Of a stretch of 25,752 nt of DNA, positions 1 to 7,107 are shown piece by piece. The stretch spans positions 6,717 through 32,468 of the forward strand of contig DEPS01000130.1 in assembly GCA_002358875.1 (NCBI GenBank), in the 5' to 3' direction. Source of the stretch: Lachnospiraceae bacterium UBA3386. Its GTDB lineage: Bacteria; Bacillota; Clostridia; Lachnospirales; Lachnospiraceae. A program made the translations under genes and the position numbers. Position 1 is the first letter of the stretch. Each line of letters begins with the position of its first letter. The notes under the pieces were generated by a model. It was not told the DNA's origin. It was given only the letters and a program-made list of their open reading frames with translations, and searched no databases.

Positions 1-1362
1 ATCGAAAGCGCTTTTGAGAGTGTCGCCAACCACACGAACGGCATTGCTTCCTGCTATTACCGGATCAATCCGGAGATCACGACATGCGCGAAAGGCTTCT
101 TTTTTTCAAAAAAAGGGAATTTCGATTTCCAGAAGAGGGAACTGACCGATATAGCGGCCTATGATCCGGACGATATAGACCATGTGGGCTGGTATTTTAT
201 CCCGCTTAAACACGGCAGGGCAAGCTGGATCGATCCATACCACAGCGCGAAGCTGGATGAACAGGTCATCTCGTACGTCGTTCCCATATACAAGGCGGGG
301 ACCTTCATCGGGGTCATCGGGATGGACATCAGATTCGACACTCTGGTCACACAGATTCAGCAGTTCACCAACTTTGAAACGGGATTTTTCGCCCTGACGG
401 ATGAAGACGGCCGCATCTATTATCACCCTGAATTTGAGATGGGCACAGAACTCAATACGGCTGCCCCTCAGCTTCGCAGCATGGTAAAGGACATGCGTCA
501 GCAGTCTTCGCTGCAGGAGCTGATCCGTTACGACAGAAAGGGTAAGAAATGGCAGATGACCTACACCACCATAGCCAACGGAATGAAGCTGGCTGCCGCG
601 GTGGAGGAGTCCGAGATCAATATCTACTCAAATAATCTGACCAAGGTGTTTGTGATCACCGGAGTGCTGATTATAATGGTGTTTGTCGCTTTTACGACGA
701 TTTCCATGAAGAGTGTGACAAGACCTCTGGAAAACCTGACAAACGCGGCCAAACAGCTGGCTGACGGGGATTACGACGCGAAGCTTAATTATGAAAGCAG
801 CGATGAGGTGGGAATACTGACCAGTACCTTCAGCATGATGAGAGATACGCTGAAAGCTCATTTTAATGACCTGAGCGCCAAAGCCTTCCGGGACGACCTG
901 ACCGGGGTCAAGAGCAAGCATGCCTTTGTGGAAGCGGAGGGAGACCTGGGCCGGCGCATCGATGATCACACTGTGACGGAATTCGCCCTGGCCCTGTTTG
1001 ACCTTAACGGCCTCAAGGAAGTCAACGACACCCGGGGACATGAAGCCGGCGACCGGTATATTAAAGAAGCGAGCAGGATCATCTGCACCAGATTCAAGCA
1101 CAGCCCGGTCTATCGTATCGGAGGGGATGAGTTCGTCGCTATCCTTGAGGGTGAGGACTTCGAGAAACGCGATGAATTGTTTGCCGCATTTGAAAAGCAG
1201 ATGGATGACGATCTGGCGCAGGGAAGGCTCACGATCGCTTCCGGCTGCTCATGTTTTGATCCGGCGCTGGACAAAAGCTCCCATACAGTGCTTGAGCGGG
1301 CGGACGACAAAATGTATCAGAGAAAGAGAAAGATGAAAGAGCAGAGTAGTAATGGCGGATGA
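1..1362 (+). CDS. Membrane diguanylate cyclase, dCache-HAMP-GGDEF (5' end outside window)
   Basis: The reading frame is open from base 1, so the N-terminus lies upstream. It probably makes cyclic-di-GMP from two GTP at the inner face of the membrane in response to an extracellular ligand. The first ~200 visible codons resemble the distal half of a double Cache sensor (VVPIYKAGTFIGVIGMDI, then ALTDEDGRIYYHPEF). A transmembrane segment follows at about 643-705, then a HAMP linker (about 706-870, RPLENLTNAAKQLADGDY) and a GGDEF domain (about 880-1340). The GGDEF domain has DDLTG, FDLNGLKEVND and an intact active-site GGDEF (about 1120-1137). The RxxD product-inhibition site usually found just before GGDEF is absent (FKHS in its place), so feedback inhibition at that site is unlikely. 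The stop overlaps the ATG of the HD fragment at 1352 by 11 bases, suggesting translational coupling. Ligand unknown. Confidence 0.93.
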   Translation: MESAFESVANHTNGIASCYYRINPEITTCAKGFFFSKKGNFDFQKRELTDIAAYDPDDIDHVGWYFIPLKHGRASWIDPYHSAKLDEQVISYVVPIYKAGTFIGVIGMDIRFDTLVTQIQQFTNFETGFFALTDEDGRIYYHPEFEMGTELNTAAPQLRSMVKDMRQQSSLQELIRYDRKGKKWQMTYTTIANGMKLAAAVEESEINIYSNNLTKVFVITGVLIIMVFVAFTTISMKSVTRPLENLTNAAKQLADGDYDAKLNYESSDEVGILTSTFSMMRDTLKAHFNDLSAKAFRDDLTGVKSKHAFVEAEGDLGRRIDDHTVTEFALALFDLNGLKEVNDTRGHEAGDRYIKEASRIICTRFKHSPVYRIGGDEFVAILEGEDFEKRDELFAAFEKQMDDDLAQGRLTIASGCSCFDPALDKSSHTVLERADDKMYQRKRKMKEQSSNGG

Positions 1363-1599
1363 TTACCGGCTATGCCAGTCTGACATTGAAGCTGTGCGCT
1401 GCGAAGGGGAGGCCCGGATCATCGACTTCCGCAGTCCGTTTACGGCCATGCATTCCGCAGGAGTTGCAGCCTCTGCCCGGGAACTTGCGCGCCTGGCGGG
1501 TATGACAGATGAAGAATGCAGGATGATGGAAATTGCAGGCTTTCTGCACGATGTCGGCAAGCTTCACGTTCCCAATGAAATTGGAAGCGAGAAAATAAC
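1352..1599 (+). pseudogene. 5' fragment of an HD-domain phosphohydrolase, truncated at its 3' end
   Basis: Starts at an ATG inside the end of the GGDEF gene. The first ~77 residues match the start of an HD/HD-GYP domain: a histidine in AMHSAGVAASARELARLAG, then IAGFLHDVGKLHVPNEI with the metal-binding HD pair. Intact relatives continue with a further helix set and more metal-binding histidines. Here similarity stops at about 1582. The frame stays open to 2137, but from 1676 it is antisense to cbiO, so the rest is not a plausible protein. A terminator for the opposite strand sits at 1600-1635, so the break lies between about 1582 and 1600. Best read as a gene remnant left by a deletion or rearrangement; an assembly join is the alternative. 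It was probably the partner of the upstream cyclase. Confidence 0.7.
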
Positions 1600-1635
1600 A
1601 AAGCATGTGTGCAGAGAGTATCTGACACTTGCTTT
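1589..1635 (-). terminator. Rho-independent terminator of the cbi operon
   Basis: Read on the minus strand, AAAGCA-A-GTGT pairs with ACAC-A-TGCTTT (1600-1635, one mismatch) and is followed by the T-rich GTTATTTTCTC. It lies about 40 bases past the cbiO stop and so fits as its terminator. There is no comparable T-run on the plus-strand side. Confidence 0.55.
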
Positions 1636-1675
1636 AACTGATTTGGACCGGTTTTTTGACTGGCGAAAATGCTTT

Positions 1676-2347
1676 TTAGAGCTCGAAAAGCCTGTGGTCC
1701 TTATCCATCCTCAGCCTGCGGTCGGCGAGAGAGTCCGCCAGCGATCTGCTGTGGGTGGCGATCAGGATCAGCCTGTTTTTTCCCTTCAGGGAACGGATGC
1801 AGTCCGCGATCCATTTCTGGCCGTCCTCGTCCAGGCCGCCAAGGGGTTCGTCCAGGATCAGGGCCTGGGGCTCCATGGCGAGGACCGCGGCGAGCGCGCA
1901 GCGCTTTTTTTCGCCGCCGCTAAGATGAAAGGGGGCGCGGCGGCGCATGGGCTCCAGCGAGAGCATGCGCAGATAGTGTTCCGTGCGCGCGCGGACCTCC
2001 TCTTCCCCAAGTCCCAGCTGCCACAGCCCGAAGGCGATCTCGTCCTCGACGCTGCGGGTAAACAGCTGGGATTCGCTGTTCTGGAAGAGATATCCGATCT
2101 TGCGGTGGAAGGCGGCTGCGTTTTTCCGGTCCTTTAAAAAACGCTCTGTCACGGGCTGGCCGTCCAGAAGATAGGTGCCGGACTGAGGAAAGGCCAGACC
2201 GTTCAGGATGCGGAAAAGGGTGGACTTGCCGCAGCCGTTGGGGCCGGTCAGGACGCAGCATTCGCCGGGCTTCATCTGCAGGCTCAGACCGTCGAGGGCC
2301 GGCTGACCGTCGGGATAGTGGTAGGAAATGTCATTTAAAACGATCAT
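1676..2347 (-). CDS. cbiO: ECF cobalt/nickel transporter ATPase CbiO
   Basis: 223-residue ABC ATPase that powers uptake together with CbiQ and CbiM. Walker A is GPNGCGKST (about residues 35-43), the Q-loop region is FQNSESQLF, the signature is LSGGEKKR, Walker B is ALILDEPLGGLD, and the switch histidine is in ATHS. The FQNSESQLF segment with a following acidic VEDEIAFG is typical of ECF-class ATPases. It is shorter than the usual 270-290 residues of EcfA proteins and ends just after the switch region, which is common for CbiO/NikO. Its start lies 27 bases after the cbiQ stop and the gene is last in the cbiMQO operon. A single ATPase gene implies it works as a homodimer. Confidence 0.93.
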   Translation of the reverse strand: MIVLNDISYHYPDGQPALDGLSLQMKPGECCVLTGPNGCGKSTLFRILNGLAFPQSGTYLLDGQPVTERFLKDRKNAAAFHRKIGYLFQNSESQLFTRSVEDEIAFGLWQLGLGEEEVRARTEHYLRMLSLEPMRRRAPFHLSGGEKKRCALAAVLAMEPQALILDEPLGGLDEDGQKWIADCIRSLKGKNRLILIATHSRSLADSLADRRLRMDKDHRLFEL

Positions 2348-2374
2348 GGTTGTGGTTATACCTCTTTTTTATAT

Positions 2375-3136
2375 TTATCCCCGGTTCATGTAAAAAAAGA
2401 CAGCCGTAAGGGCGGGAAGGATCAGGAAATAGACAAAATCTGCAGGGCCGGGTCTTTCCCGCCTGAAGGAGCGGAAGGTGCCGTCAAAGCAGCGGCATTC
2501 CATGGCCTCGGACACTTCGACGGACATTTCGCCGGCGTGTAAAAAGACAGAGCCCAGGATTCCGCCCGCGGCGGTCATTCGAGCCCTGTCATACTGCTTT
2601 CCGCGGTCAGAGACAGTGCGGAGGGTGACAGCCTCGGACATATTCTGGCAGAGGCGGCCGAGAACGACGAGGAAGCGGACGGTCATGTCCAGGGTCAGGA
2701 CAAAAAGCTGCGGGACATGCAGGGACTGGAAGGAGGCAGTGATCTCCTGCCATGACAGGCTCTCTCCCAGGAGGGAGAGGACGGACATGGATGTCAGGAT
2801 CTTTAAGGCTATGGTCAGCATGGTCCGGGGATGCCCCAGAAAGACGGCGGGAAGCATGATGAAAATGGAAAAAAGAACGGGAGGCACGATGGCCCCGAGG
2901 ACCCGCAGAAGGCTCTGACCGGGCAGGAAGGCCAGACGCAGCAGCTGTACCGCCAGGATGATGAGAAGAAAGACCGCGTTGCGGGAGGCCGCGCACAGAA
3001 GGACGCACCAGAGGGCGGCCAGAAGGCGCAAAGAAGGAGAGACCCTCTGCAGAGGGCTCTTTTTTTTCGCCGTATAGACAGCGCCCGCATCACGGTCTGC
3101 GATGCGGGCAAGGATCTTCATGATCTTAGTCGTCAT
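2375..3136 (-). CDS. cbiQ: ECF transporter transmembrane T component CbiQ
   Basis: 253-residue membrane protein with several hydrophobic segments (about residues 37-70, 80-105, 108-125, 145-165 and a C-terminal helix near 232-250), typical of the CbiQ/EcfT coupling subunit. These proteins contact the ATPases through cytoplasmic helices carrying Ala-Arg-Gly-type motifs. Here the C-terminal one reads EAMECRCFDG, where EARGF-like sequences are usual, so the Arg is kept but both flanking small residues are Cys. The first ~25 residues are basic and cytoplasmic. No strong ribosome binding site precedes the ATG, so translation may depend on cbiM upstream (132-base gap) or start at the internal Met6. 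Confidence 0.9.
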   Translation of the reverse strand: MTTKIMKILARIADRDAGAVYTAKKKSPLQRVSPSLRLLAALWCVLLCAASRNAVFLLIILAVQLLRLAFLPGQSLLRVLGAIVPPVLFSIFIMLPAVFLGHPRTMLTIALKILTSMSVLSLLGESLSWQEITASFQSLHVPQLFVLTLDMTVRFLVVLGRLCQNMSEAVTLRTVSDRGKQYDRARMTAAGGILGSVFLHAGEMSVEVSEAMECRCFDGTFRSFRRERPGPADFVYFLILPALTAVFFYMNRG

Positions 3137-3268
3137 ATTTACTGTATCTGTTTTTACAGGACTTTAACCTCTGCTTTTTAACGGAATTTTCACGGCAGAC
3201 AATGAGAGGCAGTGTGGATCGTGAGAAACTAAGTAACAGGGATTTTATGCCTGCCTTTTTTTCGGAGT

Positions 3269-4432
3269 TTATGCCTGCGCGGCGGCCTTGCCGTTCTTTG
3301 CGAGAAGGCTCCAGGCCCGGAAAAGGATAATGAGCAGGGCGGTCCCGATGACGGCGGCCAGGATATAGGCGGTCCAGTCCGGCAGGCCCTCCAGAGAGTA
3401 GTCCGGCAGCAGGGAATTGTAGGTGAAGCCGTTCAGCATGCCCTGGGGGGTGTAGCCCGCTCCGGTCTGGGCGATCTCGTCGATCCCCCATTCGCCCCAG
3501 GCGGTCCCTTCCGCTAAAAGCCCCAGGGGCGTCAGGACGATGAGGGCGCCAAGCAGAAGCCGGGTCCGGAAAGAAGTTCTCTTCTGAGCTGAGACTGCAT
3601 TCTTTTCCGCAAAAGAGGATTTTGATACAGCTGAAGATCCTGCAGCAGCAGAAGAAGCGGCGGTCGAAGCAGCGGTTCTGCCTTTATAAGGAGCAGCCTC
3701 CTGACCGGCGGTCGAAGAGACGAAGGCATAGATGGCAACGGTAAAGATCACTTCCGCGGCTCCAAACAGTGTGATGTGCCCCAGCATCATGCCCGGGATG
3801 GCGATGTTCAGGCCATATGGGCAGTAGAGAGCGTTCCCCGCCGCGTCCCGAAACAGCATGGGCTGGATGCCGAATTCAATGGCGGCGCACAGAGCGGCGG
3901 CATTGATGCCCAGATAGGATCCGACAGCCGCGGCAATGAGATCCCGGCTGCGGCTGTTTCTGCCGCCGGCACCGCGCAGACTGCGTGAAGACGTGCCCGA
4001 AATAAAGGCGGAAGGATTTCCTCCGGCCCGGTCCCGCAGGCCCGGAGAGATCAGGCAGGCCGCGGCGTAGCCGACGAAGGGAAGCACAAATGCCATATTG
4101 AAGCAATTGGCCCCGAAGGCGAGGATCCCGCCGTCCCCGAAGAGCAGGGCCTGCAGGAGCAGGGCAACACTGACACTGATGCAGGCTGCATAGGGTCCTA
4201 AAAGCAGGGCGATCAGCGTGCCGCCGACCGCATGGCCGGTCGTTCCTCCGGGAAGAGGGACATTGAACATCATCCCCAGAAAGGAAAAGGCCGCTCCGAC
4301 TCCCATCATGGCGATTTTTTCCCTGGGCAGCTCAAGCTGGATCTTTTTGATGGAAACAGCCCAGGCCGGGATCACGGCGGCTGTCATGACGCAGCAGGTC
4401 TGAGGGCTCAGATAATGGTCTGGAATATGCAT
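3269..4432 (-). CDS. cbiM: Cobalt/nickel ECF substrate-binding membrane protein CbiM with C-terminal CbiN/PDGLE-like domain
   Basis: 387 residues. The N-terminus MHIPDHYLSP is the CbiM/NikM hallmark: the amino terminus and His2 bind the metal, with His67 as a further ligand. His67 is present at exactly that position, in GGTTGHAVGG. About residues 1-235 form the metal-binding membrane core. A low-complexity Ala/Ser/Lys linker (about 240-280) contains a run of Ala and Ser. The C-terminal part (about 285-387: LLGALIVLTPLGLLAEG, AWGEWG, then a final helix) resembles the CbiN/PDGLE auxiliary subunit fused to M, and no separate cbiN exists here. An internal Gly/Ser/Arg-rich insertion around residues 135-160 is unusual for a membrane core. 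It is first in the operon cbiM-cbiQ-cbiO. Cobalt versus nickel cannot be decided from sequence. Confidence 0.92.
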   Translation of the reverse strand: MHIPDHYLSPQTCCVMTAAVIPAWAVSIKKIQLELPREKIAMMGVGAAFSFLGMMFNVPLPGGTTGHAVGGTLIALLLGPYAACISVSVALLLQALLFGDGGILAFGANCFNMAFVLPFVGYAAACLISPGLRDRAGGNPSAFISGTSSRSLRGAGGRNSRSRDLIAAAVGSYLGINAAALCAAIEFGIQPMLFRDAAGNALYCPYGLNIAIPGMMLGHITLFGAAEVIFTVAIYAFVSSTAGQEAAPYKGRTAASTAASSAAAGSSAVSKSSFAEKNAVSAQKRTSFRTRLLLGALIVLTPLGLLAEGTAWGEWGIDEIAQTGAGYTPQGMLNGFTYNSLLPDYSLEGLPDWTAYILAAVIGTALLIILFRAWSLLAKNGKAAAQA

Positions 4433-4439
4433 AATTCCC

Positions 4440-4570
4440 CTTTCGATACAAAACGATATAACAGTCCTTTTGTCCGGAGGATTTTTTCTGTCCGGGAAGG
4501 CGCTTTTTGCATTTCTGACCTTCCTTTTATCCGGAGCGGCTGCTTTTTGCGGATAAGCAGCTTTTCAGAC
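4440..4570 (-). promoter_or_regulatory. Structured 5' leader of the cbiMQO operon
   Basis: About 130 bases lie between the predicted promoter and the cbiM start. On the minus strand three hairpins follow each other: GCTGCTT/AAGCAGC, GGAAGG/CCTTCC and CCGGA/TCCGG. The element TCCTTTT(G/A)TCCGGAG (plus-strand reading) occurs twice, at 4465-4479 and 4522-4536 (14 of 15 identical), and GCTTTTTGC occurs at 4502-4510 and 4542-4550. I do not recognise the cobalamin (B12-box) or NiCo riboswitch consensus. It could be an unknown metal-sensing RNA or a repeated operator for a metal repressor. Confidence 0.4.
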
Positions 4571-4599
4571 ATTATATCTGTGTGCAGACCGGTTTTGAA
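4571..4599 (-). promoter_or_regulatory. Sigma-A-type promoter for cbiMQO
   Basis: On the minus strand TTCAAA (4594-4599) and a perfect TATAAT (4571-4576) are separated by 17 bases. The -10 overlaps the TAA stop of the upstream YolD-like gene, so the cbi operon has its own promoter embedded in the end of that gene. Confidence 0.55.
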
Positions 4600-5132
4600 G
4601 GGGGTGGGGGGGATAGGTGAGCCGGAGTATCGATCCGCACGATGTCATCCGCATCGATGCTGCAGCTGTCAAGGACGATCCGGCGATGCAGCGGATCGGC
4701 CTTCCTCAGAATCCCTGTGACAGTCCGGCAGGTCCCTTTTTTTCCAAAATCCTCGCTCTGCGTATCTTCGCACAGCTGAAAAAACGTGACGCGCACGGAT
4801 ACGGGGGCTTTTCCGTCCTGCCGTCTGCCGGCTTGAAGCTTTTGCAGAAATGCCAGTTGGCGGTCGAGTTTTTCTTTTTCACACTCGGTCAGCTCGTGCC
4901 GGTCCTCGTAGAGGACACGCTTTGAGGCGACCGCCTCGCCGAAGCCGCGCAGCGCGTCAAAGGGGGCAAAGATCTTTGCCCGTCGGCTGTTCTCCATCGG
5001 CGGATGCTTTGCGAAAAACGCGTCGTAAGTGTCTGTCTGTCCCGGGATCCCGTGCTGCGGGCGTCCTTTTTTTAAAACCTCCGCGTAGCGAAAGCCCGGG
5101 GGCATGGGCATGGTTCCGATTGTCATGGACAT
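4572..5132 (-). CDS. YolD-like family protein
   Basis: 186 residues. It shows the layout of YolD-like proteins often found beside Y-family DNA polymerases in Firmicutes: RAKIFAPFDALRGF near residue 52, an acidic/basic helix (ELTECEKEKLDRQL) and a C-terminal beta-rich part ending in SIDADDIVRID, with VRVTFF in between. It is longer than the usual ~110-120 residues because of N-terminal and C-terminal extensions (the latter Pro-rich). No polymerase gene is adjacent here. The AAGGAGG ribosome binding site lies 5 bases before the chosen ATG. The end overlaps the promoter of cbiM. The biochemical role of the family is not established. Confidence 0.65.
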   Translation of the reverse strand: MSMTIGTMPMPPGFRYAEVLKKGRPQHGIPGQTDTYDAFFAKHPPMENSRRAKIFAPFDALRGFGEAVASKRVLYEDRHELTECEKEKLDRQLAFLQKLQAGRRQDGKAPVSVRVTFFQLCEDTQSEDFGKKGTCRTVTGILRKADPLHRRIVLDSCSIDADDIVRIDTPAHLSPPPPSKPVCTQI

Positions 5133-5229
5133 AGCGGCCTCCTTCTTTTATATATTATGATGCAGCGGTTAAAAATTTGTACTTTTTATGTGCTCCCTGT
5201 TTCTTTTCTGTGCATACCATAACGCATTC

Positions 5230-5251
5230 AATGTCCGTCTGTATGGACATT
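5230..5251. repeat. Inverted repeat, possible operator
   Basis: AATGTCC, an 8-base spacer, then GGACATT. It lies in the 450-base gap between the divergent YolD-like and HPr-dehydrogenase genes, about 90 bases upstream of the -35 of the latter. Could be a regulator site or a small hairpin; no T-run follows. Confidence 0.35.
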
Positions 5252-5341
5252 TGAGAAAATCGAATGTTTGTTTGAAAAACCGGCCTCTAACTGGCAAGTA
5301 ACACAAAAGAAGCCTCTATTTGTCTGAGTTAATTGTTTTCA

Positions 5342-5370
5342 TTGACTAATGCAATGCGGAATGATACGAT
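5342..5370 (+). promoter_or_regulatory. Sigma-A-type promoter of the HPr-dehydrogenase gene
   Basis: TTGACT (5342-5347), 17-base spacer, TACGAT (5365-5370): five and four of six consensus bases. The inverted repeat CATTG-N7-CAATG (5340-5356) overlaps the -35 and could be a regulator site. No clear Rex (TTGTTAA/TTAACAA) site was found. Confidence 0.55.
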
Positions 5371-5376
5371 AGTAAT

Positions 5377-5583
5377 AATGAATTGGCAGTAATTTTGCGG
5401 AATAATGACACTCCTTTTTGTGCATAATTTGCGGGGGAGTTCCGCAGCAATTACGGGATGATTCAGATTCATAAGGAGCCGCGCGCCGGGGCGTAGTCCT
5501 GGTTTTTTAAACCGCCCTACAGCTCTGGGCAGTGCTGCACGAAGCAGGTCGTTAAGTCTTTTGTTTTTAGGAAAGGAACACCC
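5377..5583 (+). promoter_or_regulatory. Long 5' leader of the HPr-dehydrogenase gene
   Basis: About 205 untranslated bases follow the predicted start of transcription. A small hairpin (GCGG...CCGC near 5430-5447) is visible. The leader ends with the ribosome binding site AGGAAAGGA, 7-8 bases before the ATG at 5584. I recognise no known riboswitch. A 12-codon frame beginning near 5459 has no convincing ribosome binding site. Confidence 0.35.
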
Positions 5584-6882
5584 ATGAAAAGTCTTCAGTA
5601 TTCTGTCAAAAATCCCCTTGGCATTCATGCCCGTCCCGCAGCCCTGCTTGCACAGGCCTGCACGGATATCAAGAGCAGTGTGACCCTCGAGTGCAACGGA
5701 AATGAGGCATCCGGGAAAAATGTCCTTCAGATTCTCGCGCTCCATGCCGCGAAGGGTTCCGTCATCACTTTTACGGTAGAAGGACCCGACGAAGATCTGG
5801 CGATTGAGAAGATCCAGGATGTTCTTGGCCGTATCGCCCCGAAGGACAAAAAAACCAACGTCCTGCGCGTCGCCTTCTATGGGACGAAAGATTATGACCG
5901 CATCTTCTTCAGCGAGCTTTCCAGGGACAAGGGAGAAGGCACATACAATGTTGATATCAAGTATCTGAGCAGCAGACTGACTGTAGAATCCGCGCCTCTG
6001 GCCAAGGGCTATGATGCTGTCTGCATCTTTGTTAATGACGAAGCTCCCCGCGAAGTCATCGAGATCCTCGCGGACGGCGGCGTAAAACTCATCCTTCTTC
6101 GCTGCGCGGGCTTCAATAATGTCGACTCTGCTGCCGCTAAGGAATTCGGGATCAAGGTCCTGCGCGTCCCGGCATACTCCCCTTACGCTGTTGCGGAACA
6201 CGCGATGACCATTATCCAGGCTGCAAACCGCAGGATCCACAAATCCTATGCCAAGGTTAAGGACAACAACTTCGCACTGAGCGGACTTCTTGGCGTCGAC
6301 CTTCACAACAAGGTGGCGGGCATCCTCGGCACCGGCCGCATCGGACAGATCATGGCCCGCATCTGCAAGGGCTACGGCATGACCGTCCTCGGATGGGATG
6401 CTTTCCCCAACAAGGCACTCGAAGAAGAAGGCCTTCTTACTTATGCCAGCAAGGAAGAGGTTCTCCGCAAGGCTGACCTGATCTCTCTTCACGCTCCTCT
6501 GATCATGGGCGAAAAGGGCACCTACCACCTGATCGACGAAAACGCCATCAGCATGATGAAGGACGGCGTTATGCTGGTCAACACTTCCCGTGGTCCCCTC
6601 ATCGACGCTGAGGCGCTCATCAAGGGCCTGCGCGCAAACAAGTTCCACGCTGTCGCGCTCGATGTTTATGAGGGCGAGGATCCCAATGTCTACATGGACC
6701 GCTCTGACGAGATGATTGACACTGACATTGTCGCGCGTCTGATGATGTTCCCGAACCTGATCCTGACCTCCCATCAGGCCTTCTTCACCAGAGAAGCACT
6801 GCAGGCGATCGCTGCCGTCACGATGGAAAATGCCCGCAACTTCAATGAGGAGCTTCCTTTTGGCATGGCAGAAGTCAAATGA
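5584..6882 (+). CDS. HPr phosphocarrier domain fused to D-lactate dehydrogenase-type 2-hydroxyacid dehydrogenase
   Basis: 432 residues in two parts. Residues 1-~85 are a full HPr domain: NPLGIHARPAALL carries the phosphorylatable histidine at exactly position 15 with Arg17 and Pro18, and CNGNEASGKN aligns with the second HPr motif. The regulatory serine 46 of Firmicute HPr is Asn46 here, so HPr kinase should not act on it. Residues ~92-432 are closest to the LdhA type of NAD-dependent D-lactate dehydrogenase: VPAYSPYAVAEHAMT (195-209), GTGRIG nucleotide fold (249-254), and catalytic Arg336 (NTSRG), Glu365 and His397 (SHQAF), with the family's 29 and 61 residue spacings. It should reduce pyruvate to D-lactate, with the HPr part able to accept phosphate from PTS enzyme I. 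It is monocistronic with its own promoter and terminator. Regulation of lactate production by PTS state is an inference. Confidence 0.92.
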   Translation: MKSLQYSVKNPLGIHARPAALLAQACTDIKSSVTLECNGNEASGKNVLQILALHAAKGSVITFTVEGPDEDLAIEKIQDVLGRIAPKDKKTNVLRVAFYGTKDYDRIFFSELSRDKGEGTYNVDIKYLSSRLTVESAPLAKGYDAVCIFVNDEAPREVIEILADGGVKLILLRCAGFNNVDSAAAKEFGIKVLRVPAYSPYAVAEHAMTIIQAANRRIHKSYAKVKDNNFALSGLLGVDLHNKVAGILGTGRIGQIMARICKGYGMTVLGWDAFPNKALEEEGLLTYASKEEVLRKADLISLHAPLIMGEKGTYHLIDENAISMMKDGVMLVNTSRGPLIDAEALIKGLRANKFHAVALDVYEGEDPNVYMDRSDEMIDTDIVARLMMFPNLILTSHQAFFTREALQAIAAVTMENARNFNEELPFGMAEVK

Positions 6883-6923
6883 TCTTCCGGCGGTAAATAA
6901 TCTCCGGGATTAAAAAATCATCC

Positions 6924-6959
6924 AAAAAGGCAGTCCTCGCAGGAAGGGACTGCCTTTTT
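6924..6959 (+). terminator. Rho-independent terminator
   Basis: AAAAAGGCAGTCC pairs perfectly with GGACTGCCTTTTT across a 10-base loop, and the right arm ends in a T-run. It lies about 40 bases after the dehydrogenase stop. Confidence 0.9.
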
Positions 6960-6982
6960 GGGCTTTTTGATGTCCGGAGCCA

Positions 6983-7011
6983 TTGTATTTGAGTGATCAA
7001 TATTGAATAGT
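6983..7011 (+). promoter_or_regulatory. Possible promoter of the sensor operon
   Basis: TTGTAT, 17-base spacer, AATAGT: a weak match just after the terminator and before the family 3 binding-protein gene. A perfect hairpin ACCGCC-ATCA-GGCGGT follows at 7017-7032 in the presumed leader. Confidence 0.3.
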
Positions 7012-7107
7012 GCTGAACCGCCATCAGGCGGTCAAAAGCTGCATGGCAGAGCGGCATCGGATGATGAAAAAGCCTTTCCAGAGGAAAAAGGGAGAGACAG
7101 TACTGCG

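Noticed and set aside
1600..2137. Continuation of the HD frame into a 261-residue protein
   Set aside because: From 1676 it is antisense to a clear CbiO ATPase and shows no HD-family sequence after residue 77.
3126..3491. 121-residue minus-strand frame across the cbiM-cbiQ gap
   Set aside because: Out-of-frame overlap of the cbiM end with an Arg/Gly/Pro-rich composition; no domain.
4433..4570. Cobalamin or NiCo riboswitch
   Set aside because: No B12 box and no NiCo junction motifs are recognised, so it is reported only as an unassigned structured leader.
5329..6774. 481-residue open frame on the minus strand
   Set aside because: It is antisense to the HPr-dehydrogenase, has no recognisable domain or ribosome binding site, and is explained by the codon pattern of the real gene.
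7003..7107. TTG start giving a longer binding protein
   Set aside because: It would lie in the promoter region, has no ribosome binding site and adds an N-terminus unlike a signal peptide.
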